DNA of 64,000 bases, taken from Asticcacaulis excentricus CB 48 (GTDB taxonomy: Bacteria; Pseudomonadota; Alphaproteobacteria; Caulobacterales; Caulobacteraceae). Both the position numbers and the translations under genes were made by a program. The stretch's first letter is position 1; every line of letters begins with the position of its first letter. Below are positions 20,543-29,356 of the stretch, piece after piece. The DNA lies in assembly GCF_000175215.2 (NCBI RefSeq), contig NC_014816.1, positions 555,001 through 619,000 of the forward strand. Reading direction: 5' to 3'. The notes beneath the pieces were generated by a model. It worked only from the letters and a program-made list of their open reading frames with translations, did not search any database and was not told where the DNA came from.

Positions 20543-21421
20543 TCAGAACCGCTTGAGCGACAGGACATCGAAGGTTTCCTGAAGCGTCTGACTGGCACGG
20601 CTAAAGTCATGCAGCGCGAGGGCCGCGATCAGCGCGTCGACGACACAAAGCTGGGCAATGCGACTGGTCATGGCCTCGGTTCGAAACAGGGTTTCACGGG
20701 CCATGGTCAGGAGGCGTACATCTGCGTGCGCAAAAATAGGCGAGCGGGTGAAGTTCGTTATGACAATGGTCCTGGCCCCAGCCTCATGCGCCAGACGCGT
20801 TGAGGTCAGGGTCTCATGGGTGGCACCCGAATGCGAGATCGTCAAAACCGCTACGTCGGGGCCGGTTCGTGACGCACTAATGGCCTGAACGTGCGAGTCG
20901 ATGACCACCTTCGATTCTAGCCCTATACGTAACAGTCGATAATTGGCGTCTTCAGCCACGGGCGCAGACGAGCCTATTCCATACACTTCGATGCGTTTGG
21001 CCTGCGTCATGAGGCGCACGGCCTCCGTCATCGCAACGGGGTCGAGCACCGAGAGGGTATCGCTGAGCGCCTGAGCGCCGGAATGAAAGATTTTACGGCA
21101 GGTGGTTTCGATATCATCCGAGGGCTCAAGGTCCTCGTGAATAAAATGCACCGGTTGCACCAGTTCTTGCGCCAGCGACAGTTTGAGCTGCTGAAAGCCT
21201 TTGGCCCCCAGTTGCTGGCACAGGTTGATTACCGTGCCCTCGCTCACCCCCGTCTTGTCTGCGAGTTCTGTTATGGACATTCCAACAACCGTGCTGGCTT
21301 TCTGCAGGATATAGTCGGCCACAAGGCGGGCACTGGGTCCCAGATTGCTGCGCGCAGCACTTAATCGCGACAGAAAATTCGGTATGGGGGCGGGTGCTGA
21401 CGCGGATCGGGATGCGGGCAT
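20543..21421 (-). CDS. RpiR/MurR-family transcriptional regulator (HTH + SIS)
   Basis: 292 residues. An N-terminal HTH of the RpiR type (about 20-95; SITELADKTGVSEGTVINLCQQLGAKGFQQLKLSLAQEL) is followed by a SIS sugar-isomerase fold (about 125-260; EVYGIGSSAPVAEDANYRLLRIG, VLTISHSGATHETL, TIVITNFTRSPI). SIS domains in this family sense phosphosugars. It lies 164 bp upstream of the TonB receptor on the same strand. It is probably the local regulator of the phosphate-ester scavenging genes and may sense a sugar-phosphate or inositol-phosphate (inference). Confidence 0.88.
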   Translation of the reverse strand: MPASRSASAPAPIPNFLSRLSAARSNLGPSARLVADYILQKASTVVGMSITELADKTGVSEGTVINLCQQLGAKGFQQLKLSLAQELVQPVHFIHEDLEPSDDIETTCRKIFHSGAQALSDTLSVLDPVAMTEAVRLMTQAKRIEVYGIGSSAPVAEDANYRLLRIGLESKVVIDSHVQAISASRTGPDVAVLTISHSGATHETLTSTRLAHEAGARTIVITNFTRSPIFAHADVRLLTMARETLFRTEAMTSRIAQLCVVDALIAALALHDFSRASQTLQETFDVLSLKRF

Positions 21422-21513
21422 TTAAACGACACACAGGATTGAGTTTGGTAACGCCGCCGTCTCGCGGTCACCTTTCATATGTCAACCCGCTGTCGGAAAC
21501 ACAAACAACTTAT

Positions 21514-21557
21514 TCTCAACTCTTGAATGCGCTGATCCCTATAACAATGAGTTGAGT
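21514..21557. promoter_or_regulatory. Candidate operator/promoter of the RpiR-type gene
   Basis: The words attctcaactcttgaat and caatgagttgagtg, about 20 bases apart, echo the CTCA/TGAG repeats in front of the TonB receptor. They lie about 95-135 bases upstream of the regulator start. Confidence 0.3.
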
Positions 21558-21735
21558 GACCAGTGCCTATGTCCGGACGCCTTAACCTTGGCAAAGCGGC
21601 AAGTCAGGTACATGTCCCGAATTGCGGTGGTTTCTCGCTCGTCACTTGATCTGAGCATACGGTCCGGATCGATATCGAAAACAATTCCTGTAGCGAAACA
21701 GACCTTAGATCGACCCGCCCCCAAAGGCATAACGA
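21558..21735. other. Spacer next to IS copy
   Basis: No convincing gene. A minus-strand open frame crosses from here through the IS junction, but removing the IS does not yield a frame with a start codon or recognisable homology. The last 8 bases (21728-21735, cataacga) are the target duplication of the IS. Confidence 0.4.
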
Positions 21736-23166
21736 GATCGTGTCCCGTGACGTGGTGTAACTGAGCGCTAGGCATCAGTGGTTTCCGGACGGGTCCGGAT
21801 TTTCGTCAGCTTGCCACGGCTGGCATGCTGAGAACGGGATCATCGCTGAGTTGTGCGATGGTTTCAAGGGTGATGTAGCGGCCGCGTTGAACCGTCCACT
21901 CGTCGTTCTGCTCCAGCAGGATAGCCCCAACGAGGCGTATAATGGCATCATCGTTCGGGAAGATGCCCACGACATCGCAACGGCGCTTGATTTCGCCATT
22001 GAGACGCTCAATCGGGTTTGTGCTGTGAAGCTTGATGCGGTGCTCCTTTGGGAAGGTCATGTAGGCCAGGACGTCATGCTCAGCCTCGTCCATGATCGTT
22101 GCCAGCTTTGGCATTTTGGGCCTGAGCTGATCGGCGACGTTTCGCCATTGTGCGCTGGCGGCTTCAGGCGTTTCCTGAGCGAAGGCGGTACCGATGAAGG
22201 CCGAGACGACCCGGCGGCCACTCTTGCCTGCATGGGCGCAGACATTGCGCATGAAGTGTACGCTGCACCGCTGCCAGGTGGCGTTCAAAACCTTCGATAC
22301 CGCGCCTTTGATCCCGATATGTGCATCGGAGACGACCAGCTTGACGCCGCGCAGACCACGACGGGTCAGGTTGCGTAAGAACTCTGCCCAGATCGGTTCA
22401 GCTTCTGACGTGCCGACCTCCATGCCAAGAACCTCCCGGCGGCCGTCGGTATTGACGCCCACAGCGATGATGACGGCGACGGAGACAGTCCGGGCCCCAC
22501 GGCGAACTTTCAGGTAGGTGGCATCGATCCAGATATAAGGCCATTCCCCCTCGATCGGACGATCGAGAAACGCCTTCACGCGCTCATCGATTTCCTCACA
22601 AAGGCGGCTGACCTGGCTTTTCGAGATGCCGCTCATGCCCATGGCCTTGACCAGGTCGTCGATAGACCGCGTCGAGATGCCCTGAACGTAAGCTTCCTGG
22701 ATAACGGCAGTCAGTGCCTTCTCGGCCATGCGCCGTGGCTCCAGAAAGCTCGGGAAATAACTGCCTTTGCGAAGTTTCGGAATACGCAGTTCGACCGTGC
22801 CGGCGCGTGTTTCCCAATCCCGATCGCGATAGCCGTTGCGCTGGACCATACGTTCGCCGCTCTTCTCGTGGTAAGCCGCGCCGGTCACAGTGCCGACCTC
22901 CATTGCCATCAGGCGCTCGGCGGCAAAACCTATCATCTCACGCAACAAATCGCTGTCGGAGGTCTTTTCAACAAGCCCTTTCAGGGCCATCATCTCTTTG
23001 GTCATCGGTGGTTCTTTCGTCTCTGGAATGAGTGTAGGAACCCAAACCATATCCGAAAATCACTGATGACCAACCCGCGACGCTTCAGGCTCGCCTGGCC
23101 CTTGAATGGGGCCGCGAGCCTAGCGCTTCGCTCTTACCCAATTACACCACCCGGTGGGACACGACC
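21736..23166 (-). mobile_element. IS256-family insertion sequence, complete copy (minus orientation)
   Basis: 1431 bp. Terminal inverted repeats of about 28 bp match at roughly 22 positions (GATCGTGTCCCGTGACGTGG and GGTCGTGTCCCACCGGGTGG as outer ends). It is flanked by the perfect 8-bp target duplication cataacga at 21728-21735 and 23167-23174. A single transposase gene fills the element. It differs from the copy at 40994-42424 by one transposase substitution noted by eye (position 22891). Confidence 0.96.
21806..23005 (-). CDS. IS256-family (Mutator-type) transposase
   Basis: 399 residues from the ATG at 23005; a longer reading from 23050 would add 15 residues with no better ribosome site. 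DDE residues sit in YIWIDATYLKVR (first Asp), KLVVSDAHIGIKG (second Asp) and NPIERLNGEIKRR (Glu). The protein cuts and pastes or replicates the element through a circular intermediate, typical for the family, leaving 8-9 bp target duplications. It has Thr in MEVGTVTGAA where the other full copy has Ala. Apparently intact and potentially active. Confidence 0.95.
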   Translation of the reverse strand: MTKEMMALKGLVEKTSDSDLLREMIGFAAERLMAMEVGTVTGAAYHEKSGERMVQRNGYRDRDWETRAGTVELRIPKLRKGSYFPSFLEPRRMAEKALTAVIQEAYVQGISTRSIDDLVKAMGMSGISKSQVSRLCEEIDERVKAFLDRPIEGEWPYIWIDATYLKVRRGARTVSVAVIIAVGVNTDGRREVLGMEVGTSEAEPIWAEFLRNLTRRGLRGVKLVVSDAHIGIKGAVSKVLNATWQRCSVHFMRNVCAHAGKSGRRVVSAFIGTAFAQETPEAASAQWRNVADQLRPKMPKLATIMDEAEHDVLAYMTFPKEHRIKLHSTNPIERLNGEIKRRCDVVGIFPNDDAIIRLVGAILLEQNDEWTVQRGRYITLETIAQLSDDPVLSMPAVAS

Positions 23167-23174
23167 CATAACGA

Positions 23175-23269
23175 ACCGATGTGCCCCCAAACCTGATGAT
23201 CGCCCGCGGTAGATTTCGGCAAGCGGCGACAGACCGCTCTGGGTGCCACGGAGACAACGGGGGTGAGAA
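23175..23269. other. Short spacer between IS and AAA ATPase gene
   Basis: 95 bp downstream of the double-AAA gene stop, with no clear hairpin terminator. The IS inserted here in the opposite flank. Confidence 0.4.
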
Positions 23270-25237
23270 TTAGAACCCAATCTTTACCCCCGTTTCGGGT
23301 TTGACTTCGCTCTCATTCCTGAGCCTCGCCAATATCGCCTGGGGGTTCGCCGCTGGCGCATGACGCAACTGACGCTTGACTACCGCGAAATCGCCAGGCG
23401 TCAGATTTTGCAAGGACGCCAACCCTTCCGGGGCGGCGATACCAAAGAAGCGCTCAAAGGCACGTTTGGCGCGTTCCGCGCTCAAGGGGCGCAGGTCGAG
23501 TTTGAAGACGAAACGCCTGAGTGTCGCGGGATCCAGTGACTCCGGGTGGTTGGTCGCGGCGAGCACCGGCAGCGGGTGGCGGTCGAGCCAGGTAAGCATT
23601 TCGTTGACCTGGCCGACTTCCCACGAACTGCGCGCCCGCGTCCGGTCGAATAGCAAAGAATCGGCTTCGTCGAACAGCAATACGCCCTCCTTGTGCCGCG
23701 CCTCCGCGAAGGCCCCCGCAATGTTTTGCTCCGTTTCACCGACCCATTTAGACAACAGATCTGACGCGCGGTGCACGAGAAGCGGCCGGTCGAGACGCCA
23801 CGCCAGGTGATGCGCCAGTGCCGTCTTGCCCGTACCGGGAGGGCCCGTCAGCAGAAGCGAGACATCGAGTGTGCCCAGTTCTTCTATGCGATTGAACAGT
23901 GTATTCAGTGAACGGTCGGTCTCGTAGAGATCGAGGTCCAGGTCACCAAACGTTTCATCTGGAAGGTCATTGCCGCGTAACGCTCGCACCAGAGAAGTTG
24001 CCGCCCGCGCGCCGCAGTCCGGCTCCTCTGCCAGTCTTGCCGCACGTATGGCGACGCGCAACACGCTGGTGACCTCCGGCACGCGCTCGATTAGCTTTTC
24101 GATGGCCTCACCAGGTGTGGCGCCTTCATCGCGAACTATGCGATCAAGAATGCGACGCGCTGCCCTGCGCGGAGGCAGGTCGAGCTTGAGAACAAAGCTC
24201 ATGCGTCGCAAGATGGCATCGTCGATATTGCCGACCGCATTCGTAACCCAGATAACCGGTGCGGCGTTCGTTTCCAGCATGCGGTTGACAAAGACTTTGC
24301 TGCCCTCCCGCTGCGCGAACCAGTCACCTCGCGAACGGTGCGCATTTCCGATAAGGTCTTCCATTTCATCGAACAGAAGAACCGCTCCACTATGATCGCC
24401 CAGTACCCGCTGCGCCAGCACAAGCGCGTTGACACGGTCGTCACGTGACGGTTCGGCGGTGTCGTCATCCACTTCAGCAACCGCGTGAAGCGCACAACCC
24501 GCTGCCGCCGACAATGTCCGCGCGAGCTCGGTCTTCCCCGTACCAGGTGGCCCATGTATCAGAATATTAACCCCGTGCGCGCGCGCCTTGGTCGCACCGG
24601 CCAACAGGCGGACCAGAAAATCAGCATCGGCGACATGGGCGAAATCCGTTAGGTCGAGACAGGCCGGTTGACGCTTTCCCGTCAGGGCTTCAGATAGGCG
24701 GGCAAAGCTGGGTTCGCGGTCGAGAAGTCGGCTCAGCGGCCAGTGAACCTCAATCGCATCATCATGGCGTGAGCGGATACCAAAGCCGACCAGACCCAGC
24801 GTCATAACCTCGCTGTTTCGAACCTCGCTGCCCGCGTCCGCAGCCTCGGCTCCGGCCAATTCACCTAAGATCGCCGGTAAATCCCGAATGGTTTCTGCAA
24901 GAAGATTGAGGACGTTGCTCAGGCGCGTCAGGCGTGCAAAGGCGATCATCAACGTTAGCAACCGCGCGTCGAACGGCTTAAAGTTCAGCAACCGTCCGAG
25001 TTCATCGCTAAGGTCCAGGACATAAGGACGCGGCTCCTCCTGCGCGGTCGCGTTTTCGAGCGCCTCAAGCAAAGGCCCCCAATTCTTGTCATCTTTTTCG
25101 TGTTTCCAGGCCTTGCCAAGGAGCCAGCCGCTGTTGGCACCGATCCAGGCGCGTAAAGACGCCGCCGTAGCCGAATCTGGCGCAATAACGGGTAGGCTCC
25201 GGAGCAACAGGCTCCGGGTAATTGTGTGCTCGTTCAT
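23270..25237 (-). CDS. Tandem AAA+ ATPase of unknown function
   Basis: 655 residues, no signal peptide or membrane segment. After an N-terminal helical domain (about 1-210) come two AAA modules. Module 1 has Walker A HGPPGTGKTEL and Walker B VLLFDEMEDL, with a sensor-1 VTNAVGNIDDAILRR. Module 2 has TGPPGTGKTAL, VLLFDEADSLLFDR and ATNHPESLDPATLRRF. Each has paired arginines at the end of sensor 1, typical of Cdc48/FtsH-like AAA proteins with arginine fingers. It is probably a hexameric protein remodeller. No dedicated partner gene is next to it, so the substrate is unknown. ATG 25237 is preferred over TTG 25255. Confidence 0.82.
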   Translation of the reverse strand: MNEHTITRSLLLRSLPVIAPDSATAASLRAWIGANSGWLLGKAWKHEKDDKNWGPLLEALENATAQEEPRPYVLDLSDELGRLLNFKPFDARLLTLMIAFARLTRLSNVLNLLAETIRDLPAILGELAGAEAADAGSEVRNSEVMTLGLVGFGIRSRHDDAIEVHWPLSRLLDREPSFARLSEALTGKRQPACLDLTDFAHVADADFLVRLLAGATKARAHGVNILIHGPPGTGKTELARTLSAAAGCALHAVAEVDDDTAEPSRDDRVNALVLAQRVLGDHSGAVLLFDEMEDLIGNAHRSRGDWFAQREGSKVFVNRMLETNAAPVIWVTNAVGNIDDAILRRMSFVLKLDLPPRRAARRILDRIVRDEGATPGEAIEKLIERVPEVTSVLRVAIRAARLAEEPDCGARAATSLVRALRGNDLPDETFGDLDLDLYETDRSLNTLFNRIEELGTLDVSLLLTGPPGTGKTALAHHLAWRLDRPLLVHRASDLLSKWVGETEQNIAGAFAEARHKEGVLLFDEADSLLFDRTRARSSWEVGQVNEMLTWLDRHPLPVLAATNHPESLDPATLRRFVFKLDLRPLSAERAKRAFERFFGIAAPEGLASLQNLTPGDFAVVKRQLRHAPAANPQAILARLRNESEVKPETGVKIGF

Positions 25238-25427
25238 GGGTTTGTCTTTCGGCAAACGCGCGCAGTTACACGCACATTTCGCAATGTTTCTGGTCAGTTT
25301 TCAGGAAACAGGCGTCGGCCCGGGCTGTCCTGCCCCGCCGTAACGCCGAAAGAGCGTCAGACGAAAGGCAGGATCGCGGCAGGCTTTTGGCCTTGGCTAT
25401 TCTTCGATCCCAACAATTCATTTCTCC

Positions 25428-25463
25428 AATTTGCAGCGCAATTTACAGCGCATTTTGCAGCAC
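25428..25463. repeat. Three tandem 12-nt repeats
   Basis: AATTTGCAGCGC, AATTTACAGCGC, ATTTTGCAGCAC in direct tandem. They lie in the roughly 430-bp space upstream of the AAA ATPase gene and downstream of the MFS gene. The 12-bp period places each copy just over one helical turn apart, as in iteron-like operators. Nothing else in 25238-25670 looks functional. Confidence 0.55.
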
Positions 25464-25670
25464 TGGGGCTTTAGTAAAAATCGTAACGATATGCAAGTGG
25501 GGCGACAATTAACCCAGATAAGCGTGTCGCGACGGCAACAGTTATGGCGCGGGGAATGCCAACTGAGGGGAAAAGCAAAACCTGAATCGCGAGATAAAAA
25601 AGTCCTTCCAGAGCGAGTTCCTTCTGGTATCGAATGACCGCCTTGGGCGCCTACCGGTCACATCTGAACG

Positions 25671-27263
25671 CTACGGCAGGTTTATCAGGTGACGCACCTT
25701 TGGGGCCTTTGTGCCCTGATGAAAGCGGTGAACCTCGGCCTGAAGGTCGGCGTCGGCTTTCGAGACCCGTTGATGCTGTCTCAGATGCTCAGCCCATGAG
25801 TCTACCAAGAACCACTCTACTATGGCCTCGGGGTAATGGCTGTCTTCGGTTATGCCCCAGGCTGTGGCACCGTCGCGGCGGCGTTCGTCGCTGAGACGAC
25901 GGATGGCGGCCAGGAACGATGACCGGTCGGCTTCGGCTATCTGATACTCTATCAGGATCATTACGGGGCCACGGTGAGTGTCAGCATAATCCGGACCGGC
26001 CGGTTCGGGCCAATGAACCGAAGGGGTAAGATCAGCCTCAGTCGATGGCAGTTTGAAGTGATGAAAGGCAAAAGCGGTCAAGATAAGCCCTGTAGCGGCC
26101 ACCAGAAGCGCAGAGCCGATGCCGACATGCGTCGCCAACACGCCCCAGCTGAGACTCCCTAGGGTCATGGCCCCATTGAAAACCATCACATAAACCGCCA
26201 GAGCGCGCCCGCGCACCCAGTTGGGAAGCACGCCTTGCGCCACGCTGTTGAGCGTGGTCAGGGCGGTGATCCACGCCCCGCCCGTCAGCAGTCCAAGCCC
26301 CAGCGCCAGCGCCTTGAGGGAAGTTAGGCTGAGGACGGCCATGGCCGCGGCTGAGATCAGCGCGGCGGCCAGCACCAGACCATCGGGGTTCAGAAGGAGC
26401 CGCAGGCGCGGCAGGGCGATAGCCCCACCGATGGCGCCGACCCCCACCGCGCCGAGCAAAAGGCCGTAGAAACCGGCGTCACCCATAAGTTGCGTCCGGG
26501 CGACCAGAGGCAGGAGCGCCCAAAGCGCACTGGCGAACAGGTAAAAGATGAAGGACCGGATGAGAACCCGGTGCAGGGGACGGCTCGATTTCACGTAGCG
26601 CAGGCCGGCGCGGAACGCCCCGCCGAACGACTCAGACAGATGGCTGTGGCTCATCGCCGGACGTTTCCACCACAGTAAGGCTGCAATGACAAAGCCATAG
26701 GTCGCTACGTCCACACCGTAGGTGAGGCCCGCACCGAAGGCCGCCAGCAAAATCCCGCCCAATGCCGGCCCAATGGCACGGGAGATATTGATGCCCAGAG
26801 AGTTGAGCGCTACGGCGCTTTTTATATCCGTCTTGGCCACCAGCTCCGGCACAATGGCTTGCCAGGTTGGTCCCATGAGGGCAGCGCCAATCCCGCCGAC
26901 AAAAGTGGCGGCAATCAGCTTAATGACCGACATCTGCCCGGTTGAGGTCAGGATCATCAGGGTCAGACTGACGCTGGCGAGGAGGAGTTGAATAAAAATC
27001 AGCAGCTTACGGCGATCCAAAATATCGGTCAGCACGCCTGCAGGGATGGCCAGCAGAAATATGGGCAGTGTGGCTGCGGCCTGAACCATGGCGACGGCGG
27101 CGGGCGCCCCCGAAAGATCGGTCATTAGCCATGCCGAGGCGACATCGCGCATAAAGGAGCCGGTATTGCCAAGTACCGTTGCGGCCCAAAGCACGGCAAA
27201 AACGGGCTGTGCCAAGGGTGCAAAGGCCCCGGACGGACGCTTTGTGGACGATGAAGGGGTCAT
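25671..27263 (-). CDS. MFS exporter with C-terminal ABM-like domain (MFS_3 type)
   Basis: 530 residues. Residues about 10-415 form 12 predicted membrane helices with MFS signatures (AGVLTDILDRRKLL between TM2 and TM3, GPTWQAIVPELV, ISRAIGPALGG). After about residue 430 there is a soluble domain (GPVMILIEYQIAEADRSSFLAAIRRLSDERRRDGATAWG .. VEWFLVDSWAEHLRQHQRV), similar to dimeric alpha/beta-barrel monooxygenase-like domains. The combination is known in the PF05977 (EntS/TetV-like) group of drug or siderophore exporters. Last gene of the leftward operon; its start overlaps the DoxX stop by 4 bases (ATGA). Confidence 0.88.
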   Translation of the reverse strand: MTPSSSTKRPSGAFAPLAQPVFAVLWAATVLGNTGSFMRDVASAWLMTDLSGAPAAVAMVQAAATLPIFLLAIPAGVLTDILDRRKLLIFIQLLLASVSLTLMILTSTGQMSVIKLIAATFVGGIGAALMGPTWQAIVPELVAKTDIKSAVALNSLGINISRAIGPALGGILLAAFGAGLTYGVDVATYGFVIAALLWWKRPAMSHSHLSESFGGAFRAGLRYVKSSRPLHRVLIRSFIFYLFASALWALLPLVARTQLMGDAGFYGLLLGAVGVGAIGGAIALPRLRLLLNPDGLVLAAALISAAAMAVLSLTSLKALALGLGLLTGGAWITALTTLNSVAQGVLPNWVRGRALAVYVMVFNGAMTLGSLSWGVLATHVGIGSALLVAATGLILTAFAFHHFKLPSTEADLTPSVHWPEPAGPDYADTHRGPVMILIEYQIAEADRSSFLAAIRRLSDERRRDGATAWGITEDSHYPEAIVEWFLVDSWAEHLRQHQRVSKADADLQAEVHRFHQGTKAPKVRHLINLP

Positions 27264-27688
27264 GCCTTTGCCTCTCTTTTGTGTGTGCGAAGCGTTAGAG
27301 CGAACCCGCTCAGCAAGCCTCCGGCGACGGCGATGTTTTTAAGAAATTCTTTACGCGCCATCAGTGAGGCAGGTTCCACCATGGCCCAGAAGTCGAAATA
27401 GAAAAAGTTGACGCTAAGCGTGTAAACGGCAAGGGCGAGAAGGGCCGGGGTCAGGCACACACCGGCGAGCAGTGCCGCGCTCCCCAGAATTTCCACACTG
27501 ACTGCCAGCGCAAGCGACAAGGGAGCTAGCGGAATGCCGTGGGCAGCCGCGTCCTGGAGATAGGTCGTCCAGTGCCAAAGTTTATCGACTCCGCTCTCGA
27601 TGAACATCGCCGCGAGCATCAGGCGGGGCAGCCACAACAAGACCGGCTTTTGCGCCAGACAGAGGGCCGCCTTGGTATCAAACGTCAT
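27260..27688 (-). CDS. DoxX-family membrane protein
   Basis: 142 residues, four predicted membrane helices (about 20-38, 60-83, 88-110, 118-135). The DoxX features are LPRLMLAAMFIESGVDKLWHW near the N-terminus and SLALAVSVEILGSAALLAGV in the middle. DoxX proteins are linked to membrane redox or thiol stress in other bacteria. Start 27688 follows aagga by ten bases; the upstream ATG at 27715 lacks a ribosome site. Part of the operon with porin and MFS exporter. Confidence 0.85.
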   Translation of the reverse strand: MTFDTKAALCLAQKPVLLWLPRLMLAAMFIESGVDKLWHWTTYLQDAAAHGIPLAPLSLALAVSVEILGSAALLAGVCLTPALLALAVYTLSVNFFYFDFWAMVEPASLMARKEFLKNIAVAGGLLSGFALTLRTHKREAKA

Positions 27689-27733
27689 GAGCTCAGGTTC
27701 CTTATGTTCTGACATGCAGGATCGATGGCGGCT

Positions 27734-28957
27734 CTAAGGAGCCCAGCCCAGCCACACACCGATGTAACGGCTATCGGCAACACCGATGCCATTCAGACGC
27801 GAACTGATATTCAGGTGCGACACATGCGTGGTCAGGCTGAGTTCCGGGGTGACCTGCCACGTCCCCCCGATGAAGGCCTGTGCGCCGGTCAATCGTCCGC
27901 CTTTTCCCGCCGTCGCGGGTATAGGCAGGTTGGGCTGGCGGTAAAGGGCGTCCGATACCCGGTCTCGCCAGAGACCGTCTGCGCCTATCGTCAGCGTCAC
28001 TCTTCGATGCGGCTTCAAGGTCAGGGTACTGCCCAGCCGTACCAGATTGGCCGGACCGATCCGGCCCGCTTCATCGAAGTAAGACCCGCGCGGGAAAAGC
28101 GGATTGAAGGTTTTTAAATGCGCTTTCCCGTCGTCTCCACTGGCGTGATCGAACTTCAGCGCGATCCGGGGGGTGCTTTTACCCATAAGGGTGTAACTGA
28201 CATATGCCGAGACATAATGAGCCTGGATCGTTTGGGAGCCGAAGGTGCCGCCCTGAATGACTGCCTCCATGTCATAATCGAAAGCCGCCCGCGCCCCCGA
28301 CAGGCGCGCACCGAAGCTGGTCCGGTCTTCATCAGCCGTCACGGCACCAAAGCGGACCGCCTTGCGTTCCAGCCGCAGCGCGTAAAGATCCGCCTGCATT
28401 CCTGTTGGGGATGGCACCTTGAAGGCTGCGTACAGACCGTAAACGGTTTGATCCCGGTTCGTCGCATCATCGAAAGCCTTCTGACCAATCCGCACGGGAT
28501 GAGCGACAAAGCCACTCAGACCGCCGATGTTGACACGCAGCGCATCGAAGCTTTGACGGATATTGGGGCCATCACGCCGAGAGATCAGGCGTTGCGTACC
28601 AAGCGGCATTTCCTGTCGCCCGGCACGCAGGCCCAAGATATGATGGCGATATTCCACAAAAGCCTGCTGGATATCCGTGCCGCTTTCTTCCGTGGCGGTC
28701 AGGGGGCCTTTCTGGCCCACAACGTCGTGGAATCCAAGCTGGCCCAAAACGCGAAGGTTTCCGTCGATAGCCCAGTCAAGGCCCACCAGAGCGCGCCGCA
28801 GGACATAGTCGTCCTGAGCCGGTTGAGACATCCCTGCAGTCGTCTCCTCTGACAGATTTTCATATCTCAACCTCGTTTCGAGCGTAAGCTTTACGGGCGG
28901 CACGGGGCTGGTCGTTTCCCGGGCCAGCGACACGGCGGCGAGAAGGGCGGCAAACAT
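27734..28957 (-). CDS. Outer-membrane porin, alginate-export (AlgE-like) family
   Basis: 407 residues with signal peptide MFAALLAAVSLARE (cleavage near residue 15). The mature protein begins VKLTLETRLRYENLSEET and contains AGRQEMPLGTQRLISRRDGPNIRQSFDALRV, the hallmark of alginate-export/BenF-like barrel proteins (PF13372). Repeated amphipathic strands follow, ending in VWLGWAP. It probably forms an 18-strand channel for a small organic substrate. The ATG overlaps the upstream XapX stop (TGATG), so the genes are coupled. Longer frames upstream would read through the XapX gene and are rejected. Confidence 0.82.
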   Translation of the reverse strand: MFAALLAAVSLARETTSPVPPVKLTLETRLRYENLSEETTAGMSQPAQDDYVLRRALVGLDWAIDGNLRVLGQLGFHDVVGQKGPLTATEESGTDIQQAFVEYRHHILGLRAGRQEMPLGTQRLISRRDGPNIRQSFDALRVNIGGLSGFVAHPVRIGQKAFDDATNRDQTVYGLYAAFKVPSPTGMQADLYALRLERKAVRFGAVTADEDRTSFGARLSGARAAFDYDMEAVIQGGTFGSQTIQAHYVSAYVSYTLMGKSTPRIALKFDHASGDDGKAHLKTFNPLFPRGSYFDEAGRIGPANLVRLGSTLTLKPHRRVTLTIGADGLWRDRVSDALYRQPNLPIPATAGKGGRLTGAQAFIGGTWQVTPELSLTTHVSHLNISSRLNGIGVADSRYIGVWLGWAP

Positions 28958-29109
28958 CAGAACGATCCGCCGGCGATGAAGCCGAGTGTCATGGCGACGA
29001 CGAGCAGGGCCCCCACCAGTCGAGGCGGCGCGGGTAGGGGCAGATCGAAATAGCGGCAGATAAAGCCGATGCCGAGCCCCAGAGCTATGCCAAGTATGAG
29101 CTGTGTCAT
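28957..29109 (-). CDS. XapX-domain small membrane protein
   Basis: 50 residues: MTQLILGIALGLGIGFICRY, then FDLPLPAPPRLVGALLVVAMTLGFIAGGSF. Two membrane helices are separated by a Pro-rich turn with PAPP. This is the XapX/DUF1427 pattern (G-x-GF....PAPP...G...V..M..G). The function of the family is unknown; it often lies beside amidohydrolases, YcaC hydrolases and porins. Short size kept it below usual ORF cut-offs. Start overlaps the preceding gene's stop and its stop overlaps the porin start. Confidence 0.8.
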   Translation of the reverse strand: MTQLILGIALGLGIGFICRYFDLPLPAPPRLVGALLVVAMTLGFIAGGSF

Positions 29110-29345
29110 CACATCTTATCCTTATTGGGTTCGCCGGTGGGACCGGCGCAGTTGGCTTCATTGACTTTCGGGCGTTGGGCAAACCAGCGATCGGTCAGTA
29201 TCCAGCCGATGGTCATAGACAGGACCAGAAGCGCACCGGTGAGCACCGGCGGGGCGGGGCTGGGGATGCCCGCCAGATTGCAGCCGAAACCAATGGCGAA
29301 GCCGAGCAGCAGACCGATGGCGACTTTGAGCGTTTGGGTTTTCAT
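29109..29345 (-). CDS. XapX/DUF1427-domain membrane protein
   Basis: 78 residues. Two membrane helices (about 6-25 and 33-52) are linked by GIPSPAPPVLTGALL, the same fold as the 50-residue gene downstream. A cytoplasmic or periplasmic tail (DRWFAQRPKVNEANCAGPTGEPNKDKM) is extra. The two may form a heteromer, since they are co-translated by stop-start overlap. Confidence 0.8.
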   Translation of the reverse strand: MKTQTLKVAIGLLLGFAIGFGCNLAGIPSPAPPVLTGALLVLSMTIGWILTDRWFAQRPKVNEANCAGPTGEPNKDKM

Positions 29346-29356
29346 CTTCTCATCTC

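Noticed and set aside
21539..21775. Minus-strand open frame across the IS junction
   Set aside because: Rejoining the flanks without the IS gives no start codon and no recognisable protein.
27734..29182. 482-codon reading of the porin
   Set aside because: The first 75 residues overlap the XapX gene in another frame; the true start is at the signal peptide at 28957.
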